Shown here one piece after another: positions 53,534-62,436 of a stretch of DNA of 64,000 bases (its first letter is position 1; each line of letters starts with the position of its first letter). Position numbers and translations under genes: made by a program. A model generated the notes under the pieces. That model did not search any database and was not told the origin of the DNA. It saw only the letters and a program-made list of their open reading frames with translations. Source of the stretch: Candidatus Scalindua japonica (lineage in GTDB: Bacteria; Planctomycetota; Brocadiia; Brocadiales; Scalinduaceae); the NCBI RefSeq assembly GCF_002443295.1, contig NZ_BAOS01000028.1, positions 124,001 through 188,000 on the forward strand. The letters run 5' to 3'.

Positions 53534-53722
53534 TTTTGCCTCTTTTTTTTTTGAGTACAAGTTAAAAAAATTATTATTTTAGATAAAATATAAGGTATTA
53601 CGTAACAAATTATGTTATAAAGTTCAAGGGAAATATATTTAACGCCAAAAGGCTTTTTAGCTGTTTTGCGCAATGTCTAGTCTTTTGATTTTGTGTTTTT
53701 TTAATGGGGGGCTTATTTAGCA

Positions 53723-54547
53723 ATGAATCTTCTTGTTTCATTAGTTTTCAGTAACTTCATGGAGATTGTCAGGCAGCCTTTTTATTATATTATTCTTTTA
53801 TCAGGCTGTTTTATTATTTTAATGTCCTTTGGGTTTACTTTTTTTGCGTTTGGAGAAGAGTCAAGAATGATACGAGATATGGCGGTTTCTACTATAACAA
53901 TCTGTGGTCTGCTCTCGGGGTGCCTGTCCTCTTCTATCATGATTGCCGGTGAATTTGAAAGGCAAACAGTGCTGATCGTGCTATCTAAGCCCGTATCAAA
54001 GGTGTATTTTATTTTAGGTAAATACCTGGGGATTCTAGCGGCAACCTTCCTGATAGTTTTTTTTCAAGGTTTTGTTCTCGAAGTAGCTTTAATAATGAGA
54101 AATTATAATACCATTCAGAATGATATAGCAAATCTTGCAGGTCTGGTTGATTTAGTTTGCATACTAGGCATAGCTTTCTCCTTATTACAAATTATGATAA
54201 TGACAACGGTCTCTCTTGTTGTGTCTCTCTATTTCAATACAATTGCAAATTTAACTATATGCCTGTTTTTTTTTATATGCTGTAACGCTTTCAGTTATAT
54301 TCTACCTATTCATAGCTATGGTGAAGCTGGCCTAAGTGCTATTATTACAATATGCTATACCGTGTTCCCAAATTTTCAAAACCTCAATATGGCAGCAATC
54401 AATAAAGTAGTTGTTTTTCCAGCATTACTTTGGAAGGACTGCATCGTCATTCAATATGTTGTTTATAATATAATGCATAGCACTATATATTGTATAGCTG
54501 TTATGTGGGTAGCTGTCTTCCTCTTTAAACGAAAGGAAATAGCCTGA
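53723..54547 (+). CDS. ABC-2-type transporter permease
   Basis: Membrane protein of 274 residues with about six hydrophobic helices. Seen: the ABC-2 permease pattern, with a first helix near residue 20-45, the cytoplasmic IMIAGEFERQTVLIVLSKPV loop (about 74-93) and SKVYFILGKYLGILAATFLI after it. The E-x-x-x-x-T-x-x-x-x-L-S-x-P coupling element is characteristic. No ATPase gene lies next to it, so it is either an orphan permease or paired with a remote subunit. The substrate is unknown. It diverges from parB over about 190 bp. Confidence 0.8.
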   Translation: MNLLVSLVFSNFMEIVRQPFYYIILLSGCFIILMSFGFTFFAFGEESRMIRDMAVSTITICGLLSGCLSSSIMIAGEFERQTVLIVLSKPVSKVYFILGKYLGILAATFLIVFFQGFVLEVALIMRNYNTIQNDIANLAGLVDLVCILGIAFSLLQIMIMTTVSLVVSLYFNTIANLTICLFFFICCNAFSYILPIHSYGEAGLSAIITICYTVFPNFQNLNMAAINKVVVFPALLWKDCIVIQYVVYNIMHSTIYCIAVMWVAVFLFKRKEIA

Positions 54548-54614
54548 GAAGTTCATTTTTTTAGAACCATTTATTGACATTTATTAAGTTTTTGTTTAAA
54601 TATGACTAGCTGAT

Positions 54615-54825
54615 AAATTTTCAATGAATTGAGGAATGCATCCCGTTCCTCGAACAAACAGGACCGAGGGCTTTCCCCGGGCAAAAGGCATAGAAGGTTC
54701 TGCCCCTCTCCTTGTATCCTACTCCGTTGGAATGGTATTGTGCTGGTGGGTGTCATGGTGGAAAGGAGTAAGAATGGATAATTCAGAGATCTGGAAGTAT
54801 CCCTCAAGTTATTGAAAATTCATGT
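54615..54825. repeat. MITE-like element upstream of htpG
   Basis: Imperfect terminal inverted repeats: AAATTTTCAATGAATTGAGG on the left, and on the other strand at the right GAATTTTCAATAACTTGAGG. They enclose about 170 bp with nested TATCCTACTCC / GGAGTA inverted sequence and no ORF. It fills most of the spacer between the ABC permease and htpG and ends about 45 bp before htpG. Confidence 0.5.
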
Positions 54826-54870
54826 TATTTCTTGCAAACAATTAAATCAAGTTTAGGAAGGTAAATTATA

Positions 54871-56781
54871 ATGACAGTAGAAAAAATGGAATTTAAAACT
54901 GAAGTAAAACAGATCCTTGATCTAATGGTACACTCTCTTTATTCTCACAAAGAGATTTTTCTCAGAGAGCTTATCTCCAACGCATCTGACGCAATTGACA
55001 AAGCACATTTTGAGTCTTTAACAAACAAAGAGGTTCTTGAAGATGAAAAGGATTGGAAAATCAAGATTATTGCTGACAAAGATGCCGGAACGTTAACTAT
55101 CAGCGATAATGGGATCGGCTTGACAAAAGATGATGCAGTGAAGGAGCTTGGAACGATTGCACATTCCGGAACAAAGGAGTTTATCGCTGCTCTCCAAAGC
55201 AAAGAGGTTAAAGACAATCCGGAATTGATCGGTCAATTTGGTGTCGGATTTTATTCAACTTTCATGGTTGCGGACAAGGTTACTGTCATATCAAGAAAGG
55301 CAGGGGCAGGTGATAAAAGTGGTATTAAGTGGGAATCCAGTGCAGACGGCTCATTTACCGTTGAAGATGTGGAAAAAGAGAGTAAAGGCACAGACGTAAC
55401 CCTGTACCTTAAAGAAGATGAAAAAAACTATCTTGAAGAGTGGGAGATAAAGAGTACCGTAAAGAAATATTCTGACTTTATTGAGCATCCGGTTGTAATG
55501 GATATCGAACGAGAGGAAGAGAGCAAGCTTGATAAGACGAAAAAGGTAAAGGTGAAGGAAGAAGAGATTCTTAATTCGAGAAAGGCGATCTGGCTTAAGA
55601 ATAAATCCGATATATCTGACGCCGAGTATAATGAATTTTACAAACATGTTTCTCACGATTTTACCGATCCGGCAAAGGTAGTTCACTACAAAGCAGAGGG
55701 AGCTTCAGAGTTTACATCACTTCTTTACATTCCATCAATGAGGCCTGTTGATATCTACTATAAAGAGTATAAAGTTGGTCCAACCCTTTATGTCAAGAGG
55801 GTAAAAATAATTGATCATTGCGAAGAGTTAATACCGCCTTACCTGAGGTTTGTAAAGGGAGTTGTGGACTCTTCTGATTTGCCATTAAACGTTTCAAGAG
55901 AGATATTGCAGAACAACAGGCAGATTGAAGTTATAAAAAACAGTATTACTAAAAAAGTGCTTGCAACGTTAGGTGATATGAAAGAGAAGGAGTTTGAAAC
56001 ATATCTGAAGTTTTATAAGGAATTTGGCAGGATTCTGAAAGAAGGTGTCCATATGGATTTTGATAGAAGAGAGTCTATTGGAGAGCTTCTTATTTTTCAT
56101 TCTACAAAAGCGGACAAGGACAAATTCAGGACTATACCTGAATATGTTAATGCTATGAAGGAGGGGCAGGAGGAGATTTATTATATTACCGGTTCATCAC
56201 TGGATGAAGCGTTGACTTCACCATACCTTGAGGCGTTTAAGGACAAGGATTACGAAGTCCTTATTATGTTGGAAGACGTTGATGATGTTATTATGAGCAG
56301 TTTTGAGTATAAGGGAAAGAAGTGCAAGTCTGTTATAAAGGGTGATGTTACTCTGGATAAATCTGAAAAAGATGAAAAGGAGAAGGCGGGCAAAAAATAC
56401 AGAAAACTTTTGGATCTTATACAGGACCGTCTTGATGACGTAAAAGAGGTCAGGCTTTCAGGGAGGTTGAAAGATTCTGCCTGCTGCCTTGTCGGTGATG
56501 AGGGAGAGATGGATCCACAGATGGAAAAACTCTTAAAGTCGATGGGTCAGGAGGTGCCGGAGAGGAAAAGAATACTTGAAATAAATCCAACACATCCGAT
56601 CTTTGAATCTATGAATAAAATATTTGAAGAAGACAGGAAGAGTAAAGTTCTTGCAGATTATACTGACCTGCTTTATAACCAGGCTCTTTTATTAGAAGGC
56701 TCCAAGCCAAAAGATTCTGCTGCTTTTGCAAAAGCGATTTCGAAGCTTATGGTGGAGAATGTTCAGCATGGAAAGGGATGA
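54871..56781 (+). CDS. htpG: molecular chaperone HtpG (Hsp90)
   Basis: ATP-dependent cytosolic chaperone of 636 residues, normal for bacterial Hsp90. The N-terminal GHKL ATPase domain carries ELISNASDAIDK, SDNGIGLTKDDA and GQFGVGFYSTFMVADKV. The middle domain contains GVVDSSDLPLNVSREILQNN with the catalytic Arg region, and a C-terminal dimerisation domain follows. AGGAAGG lies 11 nt before the ATG. A strong terminator hairpin follows the gene at 56932. Confidence 0.97.
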   Translation: MTVEKMEFKTEVKQILDLMVHSLYSHKEIFLRELISNASDAIDKAHFESLTNKEVLEDEKDWKIKIIADKDAGTLTISDNGIGLTKDDAVKELGTIAHSGTKEFIAALQSKEVKDNPELIGQFGVGFYSTFMVADKVTVISRKAGAGDKSGIKWESSADGSFTVEDVEKESKGTDVTLYLKEDEKNYLEEWEIKSTVKKYSDFIEHPVVMDIEREEESKLDKTKKVKVKEEEILNSRKAIWLKNKSDISDAEYNEFYKHVSHDFTDPAKVVHYKAEGASEFTSLLYIPSMRPVDIYYKEYKVGPTLYVKRVKIIDHCEELIPPYLRFVKGVVDSSDLPLNVSREILQNNRQIEVIKNSITKKVLATLGDMKEKEFETYLKFYKEFGRILKEGVHMDFDRRESIGELLIFHSTKADKDKFRTIPEYVNAMKEGQEEIYYITGSSLDEALTSPYLEAFKDKDYEVLIMLEDVDDVIMSSFEYKGKKCKSVIKGDVTLDKSEKDEKEKAGKKYRKLLDLIQDRLDDVKEVRLSGRLKDSACCLVGDEGEMDPQMEKLLKSMGQEVPERKRILEINPTHPIFESMNKIFEEDRKSKVLADYTDLLYNQALLLEGSKPKDSAAFAKAISKLMVENVQHGKG

Positions 56782-56931
56782 TTATGCCTGCCACAAAGTT
56801 GATAATTTCTGTTTTTTTAAAAACCGGTCTGCCTGCTGGCGGTAATCATGGAGAAAACAACTATGTTCCTTTTGATTAGCTTATGGAGAGTATTAAATTA
56901 AGCCAGCTATTACAATATTCCAATAAAATCC

Positions 56932-56960
56932 CCCCGCCCGTTTCGACACGGGCGGGTTTT
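56932..56960 (+). terminator. rho-independent terminator after htpG
   Basis: CCCGCCCGT (56933-56941) and ACGGGCGGG (56948-56956) form a perfect 9-bp G+C stem with a 6-nt loop, followed by TTTT. It lies 150 nt after the htpG stop. Confidence 0.85.
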
Positions 56961-57017
56961 GTAACCACGTTCCACCAGGTACATTCGTAAGCTTAGTGTA
57001 AACTACTTGGAGTTTAA

Positions 57018-57431
57018 TCAACTTTTATAGCGTTTAATTATATTGTAGGCCTTATTGATCTCAACGGTGAGTTCCTCTGCTTTTTCCTGAAGCTCTTTAC
57101 CGAGGTGAGCAACCTTGTCCGGATGGGACTTGGCCATTTTCTCTTTATATGCTTTTTGTACCTCACTCCATGGGGTTTCATGACTAACATTGAGTAATTT
57201 GTATGCTTCGTCCAAGCTCATTTGTCCAACAGGTTCACTCTTTATATTTGATTGTGACCTCTTTCCCGAATTATAGCCTCTCTGATTTTTTCGGTTTTTG
57301 AACTTTCGCCAGAAATAGAGTAAAAATCCTAACGCTATAAGGTCATCAAAAACAAATGGAAACAGATCCAGTGGACTCACTATATATACAACTAATAGTA
57401 TCAGTAAGAAAAATAAGGTATATTTGTTCAT
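57018..57431 (-). CDS. membrane-anchored J-domain protein
   Basis: A 137-residue co-chaperone candidate. The N-terminal hydrophobic segment (residues 5-40) includes SPLDLFPFVFDDLIALGFLL, which resembles DUF1232. A basic linker and a C-terminal J domain follow (about 74-135) with the HPD motif in AKSHPDKVAHLG. J domains stimulate DnaK ATPase. Here the activity would be tethered to the inner membrane, as in DjlA but with opposite size proportions. It is convergent with htpG. Confidence 0.85.
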   Translation of the reverse strand: MNKYTLFFLLILLVVYIVSPLDLFPFVFDDLIALGFLLYFWRKFKNRKNQRGYNSGKRSQSNIKSEPVGQMSLDEAYKLLNVSHETPWSEVQKAYKEKMAKSHPDKVAHLGKELQEKAEELTVEINKAYNIIKRYKS

Positions 57432-57712
57432 TATAATGTAGTTCTCAATAAAATTTGTGAAAATTTAAAATGCATAGTATCCATCATGTCATTGACAAGT
57501 AGATATTAACTTGGAATTTACTCCTTTTACTATAATATAGAAATAAACTATTAACAATACAAGCTGTTATAAAAAGACTATTCACTTTCGCCAGACAATT
57601 AATTATTTTTGTTTATAGTGTTTATTTTTTAAAACACATGGTTTTGTTTAAAGATAAGATCTTCGTCTCAAATTGATATAAAAAAACTATTCATTTTTGA
57701 TGGAAAACAAAT
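57432..57712. other. A+T-rich spacer upstream of the PEP-CTERM remnant
   Basis: A 280-bp spacer with two similar lines (AAAAAGACTATTCACTTT near 57577 and AAAAAACTATTCATTTTT near 57682), suggesting an old duplication. No ORF. Confidence 0.35.
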
Positions 57713-58109
57713 TGGACAGTACTTACAAACCCAACCGTAACTGGTGTTGCAGGATTGACATTTTCAATACTTGGCAACAGCAGTATTCTGGCAAGTGAAA
57801 CAATACCAAATACACTGCCAGGCCAGGCCATTTATGACGTTGGATTTACTGGTGCTTTCAGCGGTATAACGGGTATAAGACTGGGAGTTTTTAGAACATG
57901 TCAGTTTGTTGCCTCACCTTGGGACAGGTCATAGTGCGGATGGCAATTTTGTACTCTCTGAAATCGAACTCGCTGCAACATTACTCTCTAATAGAGAAAC
58001 GCTTGCAGCAACGATTGTCCCTGAACCTGCCACAGTGTGTCTGCTCGGCATCGGCCTTGCGGGAATGGGTGGTGTTTGCATTAGGAAAAGATTAAAAAGG
58101 TTGACTTGA
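57713..58109 (+). pseudogene. PEP-CTERM exported protein remnant, frameshifted
   Basis: The first frame reads TNPTVTGVAGLTFSILGNSS, then ILASETIPNTLPGQ and ITGIRLGVF. At about 57893-57906 the sequence shifts by one base, and the family pattern continues as LPHLGTGHSADGNFVLSEIE in another frame. It ends with a PEP-CTERM tail: VPEPATVCLLGIGLAG, basic RKRLKR. No start codon or signal peptide precedes it, so it is both truncated and frameshifted. The intact type would be exported and processed by an exosortase. Confidence 0.75.
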
Positions 58110-58192
58110 GATACAACACCGCTATTTCGTCATCCATAATTCTGTCATTTCACTTTTTACAGTATTTCTCATTTACTGTAAAATATTAAAAG

Positions 58193-58702
58193 TTATATAT
58201 TTACTGTATTAAAATACTTTTGAATAAGGCCGGCCAGGAATTTTTTAATTCCTGAACTCAGTTTAGATTTATCACAATGCAATAGGGTGTTATTACCGGA
58301 ATCAAGGATAACAGGAATTTCATGAAAGCCAAGCTGGCTTTTGTACTGTTGCTGGACCCATTGTTTCGCGTCGTTATCTATATAAGTTGATATCAGGAGT
58401 GGAAAACTTGCGGTAATATTATGCATCTGTTTTGGGAAGAGCTTATGATTTTTCATCGCGTAACTCAGTGCCATCCTGGAGTAAGCCTCAACAAATTCTC
58501 CACTTATTTTCTCAACAATACCCATAATCGCAAATATATTTACTTGTGTTGTTTTGAGCCAGGACATTTTGAATTGTTGGCCGAAGGCGATACGGACATC
58601 AAGGTAGTCAAATTTTTCATCCTTAAATTGAAAGCCATCCTGCTTAAGCTTTTCACAGATAGTTGAAATGTTTGTGTCCCTCATCAAGTCTACATTATTC
58701 AT
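58193..58702 (-). CDS. hypothetical protein
   Basis: Unrecognised soluble protein of 169 residues, rich in helix and without a signal peptide or membrane segment. It has a Trp/Lys-rich middle (MSWLKTTQVNIFAIMGIVEK) and GFHEIPVILDSGNNTLLHCD near the C-terminus. CAAAAAGGAAAT lies 9 nt before the ATG, so it is very likely translated. It is the last gene of a minus-strand run starting at hisC, 92 nt after the preceding unknown gene. No function is assigned. Confidence 0.65.
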   Translation of the reverse strand: MNNVDLMRDTNISTICEKLKQDGFQFKDEKFDYLDVRIAFGQQFKMSWLKTTQVNIFAIMGIVEKISGEFVEAYSRMALSYAMKNHKLFPKQMHNITASFPLLISTYIDNDAKQWVQQQYKSQLGFHEIPVILDSGNNTLLHCDKSKLSSGIKKFLAGLIQKYFNTVNI

Positions 58703-58794
58703 ATTTTATTTCCTTTTTGTAAAGCATAGCTAAAATATATACTAAATCAATGGTTGTTTTAAAAAGCCTGAAAAGAAAAGAGCTATTGTAAAGT

Positions 58795-59685
58795 TCAAAT
58801 GGTTAAAATGTCTATTTGGTTCACCGTAATTGCAACATCAAAAAAACCCTCAAAAACAGTGAGCAGATTTTTTTTATTCATTTTCTTATGTTCGGTTGTA
58901 AGAAGCGATGCTATATACTTTTTTATATTTATTAAGTCATCTCTATATTTGTAAATCAATCGAGCAATCTCCTGGAGCTCTAAATACATTTCCAATGTGT
59001 CAGCTCCGGGATGGTTTATGGTGCCGCGATTATTCAGCCACTTCCAATTGCAGGCAAGGTCCAGCTTTTTCTTTATGAACTTGTTCAATAATGTTTGAAA
59101 CCAGACAAGATGATACTTTCTATCAAAGATGATATAGGCAGTCGTACCCCAATGTCCTTCGCATGATGACCATGTTGATATTCCAATAGAAGATATCGCT
59201 TTTGCAAAACGGGCTATAAATGGTTCCAAATCATAGACCCGTATTTTTGGCAAATCTACAATTCCCTTGAATTGATTGAATTTACCATACCAATCCCGTA
59301 TCCAATTTAAACGAAATTCGTCAATAGGGATAACATGCGAAAACAGTTCATGTAAATATTTAATATTGTTTATGTCAAAAAGCTGAGTGTCGATGGCGTC
59401 AAAGTATGCGTGTTGACGTTGCGAAACATTTTCTTCACCGGCCTCGTCGATAGAATCGAAATGTGGTTTTTTATAAATCTCTTTATAGTTAATATTCTGC
59501 AGGACCTCCAGGAACTCACAATCATCGATATGTGACTCCCGGCTTAGCCTTACTATTCCAGTACCACTGTCTCTCTCCAACAAGAATCCTCGTGCTGAAA
59601 AAATTTCAAAAAAACGGTCAGAGTATTTGTTATTGCCGTATGTTATTTTTTCAACAAATTCTTCTATTATTGTTTCTTTCATCAT
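58795..59685 (-). CDS. hypothetical protein coupled to hisC
   Basis: Unrecognised 296-residue soluble protein. The notable conserved-looking core is STWSSCEGHWGTTAYIIFD, with a Cys-Glu-Gly-His-Trp-Gly run that could bind metal. It is followed by a helical tail ending near DILTI. The frame opens at 59718, inside hisC, but I chose the ATG at 59685, one nt after the hisC stop. That arrangement favours translational coupling with hisC. No ribosome binding site is visible, as expected for coupling. A link to histidine or aromatic amino acid metabolism is only contextual. Confidence 0.6.
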   Translation of the reverse strand: MMKETIIEEFVEKITYGNNKYSDRFFEIFSARGFLLERDSGTGIVRLSRESHIDDCEFLEVLQNINYKEIYKKPHFDSIDEAGEENVSQRQHAYFDAIDTQLFDINNIKYLHELFSHVIPIDEFRLNWIRDWYGKFNQFKGIVDLPKIRVYDLEPFIARFAKAISSIGISTWSSCEGHWGTTAYIIFDRKYHLVWFQTLLNKFIKKKLDLACNWKWLNNRGTINHPGADTLEMYLELQEIARLIYKYRDDLINIKKYIASLLTTEHKKMNKKNLLTVFEGFFDVAITVNQIDILTI

Positions 59686-59686
59686 T

Positions 59687-60748
59687 TTATTTATACGGGA
59701 GTGTTCTAAGTTCCTCAAGAAACAAATTATTTTCTTCCTTTTTGCCTATTGTTACACGAACATAATCAGACAGTCCAGGGATGGTATGAAGACTGCGTAT
59801 ACGCACACCGGATTCAGATAATCGCTGAAAAATACCGGGTGGGTTTTTAACCTTAAATAGAATAAAATTTCCTTGTGATGGAATAAAAGGTATTTCCATC
59901 TCTTTGAACTGATTTGCAACGCGTTCTCTTTCCGAAATAATAGTATCCGCATGGTTTTTCAGGTGAGGCAGTATAAGATCAAAGTGTTTTGCGATTACCA
60001 GTTGTAGACAACTTAAATGATATGGCGCTGTAAAAGTGGTTTCCATGGCATTAATAATGTCAGGGTGGCCTATGCCAAATCCCAGACGTAGTCCTGCCAT
60101 ACATGACTTTGATGCTGAGCGGGCGATAAAGAGATTAGGATGCTCTTTTAAATGGTGAGACCATGTTCGTTTAGAGAAATCAACATATGATTCGTCAACA
60201 AATATTAACGAGTTTTTAGAAAGAGCCGTTTCTATAACACCTTCTTCAGGAAAGGCCCCGTTTGGATTATTAGGTGCAACAATAAAGATAATGTTGTGCT
60301 CTGATCTGTTAATGTGATCTTTAGTCGGAATTTCTTCTGCGGCAAGTTGTATTCTGGTCACATCGGTCTGGTTAAACCTTGCAGCATGTGAAAACATAGG
60401 ATACGTAGGCTCAAAGACCAATGCATTCCGATCATGTCCACCGCAAATAAGATAAATGCCTTGAATAAGCTGATCACAGCCTATAGTAAGTATCAGGTTA
60501 TCCGGTGGGAACCCGATTGCTTTAGCAAAAGTTTTTTTAACATTTGCATACAAAGACGGTTGTGGGTATCGATTCCACTGATATTCCCTGAGCTTTTTCA
60601 GTAATATCACCTTGACATCATCCGGCAGGTCAAATGGTGATTCGTTCTGGTCCAGCTTTGCTTTGTGTGGGAGTTCAGAGACAGTAAAAGGAGGTGAAGA
60701 AGAGATATCATCTCTTATTAAATTTTTTACTATTGTTTCCTGTTTCAT
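59687..60748 (-). CDS. hisC: histidinol-phosphate aminotransferase-like enzyme
   Basis: PLP-dependent class II aminotransferase of 353 residues, resembling HisC (imidazole acetol phosphate to histidinol phosphate). Seen: QNESPFDLPDDV at the N-terminus, FEPTYPMFSHAARFNQ, APNNPNGAFPEE, DESYVDF, and the PLP Lys in SASKSCMAGLRLGFG. A C-terminal Arg region RVTIGKKEENN is also present. No other his gene is near, so it could also serve another HisC-type reaction such as aromatic amino acid or threonine-phosphate metabolism. The start has little ribosome binding site. Confidence 0.87.
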   Translation of the reverse strand: MKQETIVKNLIRDDISSSPPFTVSELPHKAKLDQNESPFDLPDDVKVILLKKLREYQWNRYPQPSLYANVKKTFAKAIGFPPDNLILTIGCDQLIQGIYLICGGHDRNALVFEPTYPMFSHAARFNQTDVTRIQLAAEEIPTKDHINRSEHNIIFIVAPNNPNGAFPEEGVIETALSKNSLIFVDESYVDFSKRTWSHHLKEHPNLFIARSASKSCMAGLRLGFGIGHPDIINAMETTFTAPYHLSCLQLVIAKHFDLILPHLKNHADTIISERERVANQFKEMEIPFIPSQGNFILFKVKNPPGIFQRLSESGVRIRSLHTIPGLSDYVRVTIGKKEENNLFLEELRTLPYK

Positions 60749-61031
60749 TTATTCAAACTTGTAAGTTCTTAATAAGTGGAAATGGTAAAATACCGAAAAA
60801 TGTCTTCTCCTCTCCTACCAAAACTTCGGATAGAATTTAATTTTAGGATTATATGAAATATACCCTTCATGAGTAAATAATAAATTATGTTTTTAAAACA
60901 TTATTTTGTCTTGCTTTAAGAAATTATGTTTGATATCATTAACGCGTCTTAAATATTAGTATTCGTTAATTTGTATAGCACCAAAATTAATACCATTAAA
61001 TACATTAATACCATATATTCCGTAATAGATA
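60749..61031. other. spacer between hisC and the cold-shock gene
   Basis: A+T-rich sequence upstream of both divergent genes. No ORF is supported; the open frame from 60971 runs through the leader hairpin and is not a likely N-terminal extension. Confidence 0.4.
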
Positions 61032-61064
61032 GGCGACAAGGGACGTACCCTTGTCGCCTTTTTT
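61032..61064 (+). terminator. terminator-like hairpin in the cold-shock leader
   Basis: GGCGACAAGGG (61032-61042) and CCCTTGTCGCC (61048-61058) form a perfect 11-bp stem with loop ACGTA, followed by a TTTTTT tract. It ends 40 nt before the csp start, so it may attenuate read-through into csp or stop transcription from upstream. Confidence 0.85.
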
Positions 61065-61105
61065 ATTGTTTATTTTTCTTTATAGAGAAGGGGGTGATTT
61101 TCAGT

Positions 61106-61306
61106 ATGCCGACCGGTACAGTCAAGTGGTTTAACGATTCAAAGGGTTATGGTTTTATTTCTCAGGATGATGGTGATGATGTTTTTGTGCATCATACTTC
61201 AATCCAGGGTGAGGGTTTCAAGAGCCTTGCAGAAGGGGACAAAGTAGATTTTGAGCTTGTTAAAGACGAAAAAGGCTTTAAGGCCTCAAATGTTGTCAAA
61301 TTATAA
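61106..61306 (+). CDS. csp: cold-shock domain protein
   Basis: A 66-residue nucleic-acid-binding OB-fold protein. RNP1 KGYGFI and RNP2 VFVHH are present, as is the family opening [16 protein letters not shown]. Such proteins act as RNA chaperones. The frame opens at 60971, but the ATG at 61106 is chosen for its AGGGGGTG ribosome binding site and standard length. Its leader carries a strong terminator-like hairpin, and a second terminator follows the gene, making it a monocistronic unit whose read-through is probably controlled. Confidence 0.95.
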   Translation: MPTGTVKWFNDSKGYGFISQDDGDDVFVHHTSIQGEGFKSLAEGDKVDFELVKDEKGFKASNVVKL

Positions 61307-61410
61307 ATATATTATTAAGTCCACTCATATATTTTATTGTAAAAGTTGACGAGAGAAGGCTGCATATAAAAATATAGAGTAATTGTAAATATTATTATAA
61401 TGAAGACGTG

Positions 61411-61450
61411 AAAGCCCCCAATATCTGTTAAATGGTGTTGGGGGTTTTTT
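61411..61450 (+). terminator. rho-independent terminator after csp
   Basis: CCCCCAA (61415-61421) and TTGGGGG (61438-61444) form the stem, extended by flanking A/T pairs, and TTTTTT follows. It separates csp from the methyltransferase gene. Confidence 0.8.
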
Positions 61451-61484
61451 GTAAATCTTTGTGATTTTTTTATGAGGTATTTGA

Positions 61485-62225
61485 ATGCCTGAAAATAACC
61501 AGAGAGAGACAGCATACGCTTTTAATAGCAGTGATATTATCGCGACATATGATTTGGATATGGATGTCTGGCATCCAAATCGTAAACACATGGCATCAAT
61601 TGCCTGCGAAGTACTACCTTTTGATAGATATAAAAAAATACAAATTCTAGACCTTGGTGTGGGTACCGGTTATCTCACTCATAAAATAATTGAGATGTTT
61701 CCACATGCTTCTGTTGTTGCAATAGACGCTGCAGGAATGATGATCGATAAGGCAAAGATAAGGCTTAAGGCGCAATTGGGACAGATCACATTCAAAACAT
61801 CAACCTTTCAGGAATTATCTGAAAAAACAAAAAATATTATTGGGTTGGATGCAGTAGTTTCTGCTTTCGCACTCCATCATTTACTGAGAGATGAAAAGCT
61901 GAAACTATTTAAATATGTTCACTCAATACTCAAACCAGATGGTTGGTTTATCAATTGTGACATTTTTAATGCCGTTAATCCTGCGAATGAAGCGCTGTAT
62001 CGTCGCTTGCTATACAAAGGGACGCAAGAGAGATCCCGAAGTATGAAGAATGAGGAGAAAACTTTGGAATATATTGAGTCTGAATATACAACAAAGGAAA
62101 AAAGAGATGGTGATAATCCTCTTTCCATTACAGAAGAGACTCAACTCCTTATAAAAGCAGGATTTTCCATGGTAGATTGTTTCTGGAAAGAGTATCGGGA
62201 AGCCATATACGGAGGTAAAAAGTAA
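61485..62225 (+). CDS. class I SAM-dependent methyltransferase
   Basis: A 246-residue Rossmann-fold methyltransferase. Seen: motif I LDLGVGTGYLT (about 55-65), the acidic end of strand 2 (VVAIDAAGMMIDKA) and AVVSAFALHHL as the post-motif strand, typical of small-molecule methyltransferases. GAGG lies 8 nt before the ATG. The acceptor is unknown. It resembles ubiquinone/menaquinone-type and tRNA-modifying relatives only generally. Confidence 0.85.
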   Translation: MPENNQRETAYAFNSSDIIATYDLDMDVWHPNRKHMASIACEVLPFDRYKKIQILDLGVGTGYLTHKIIEMFPHASVVAIDAAGMMIDKAKIRLKAQLGQITFKTSTFQELSEKTKNIIGLDAVVSAFALHHLLRDEKLKLFKYVHSILKPDGWFINCDIFNAVNPANEALYRRLLYKGTQERSRSMKNEEKTLEYIESEYTTKEKRDGDNPLSITEETQLLIKAGFSMVDCFWKEYREAIYGGKK

Positions 62226-62436
62226 TTTACTTCAGTATCGGTAACTAAACATCTTAGAAATTTATCTCACAGGCAATTACAGAAATCCGTGCCTTGGTTT
62301 TAAGCACCTTTTATTTTATTGCTTTGACGTAAAGAGGTTTTCTCTGCCTCGGGCAGGGATCACTCCTCCTTCAGAATGACATATCAATGATACTGTGCTT
62401 ATTCTCGGACAAAATGTCGATGCTGGAAAGAAAATA

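Noticed and set aside
60971-61105. 45-residue extension of the cold-shock protein
   Set aside because: It runs through a terminator-like hairpin and is absent from cold-shock proteins; a good ribosome binding site precedes the ATG at 61106.
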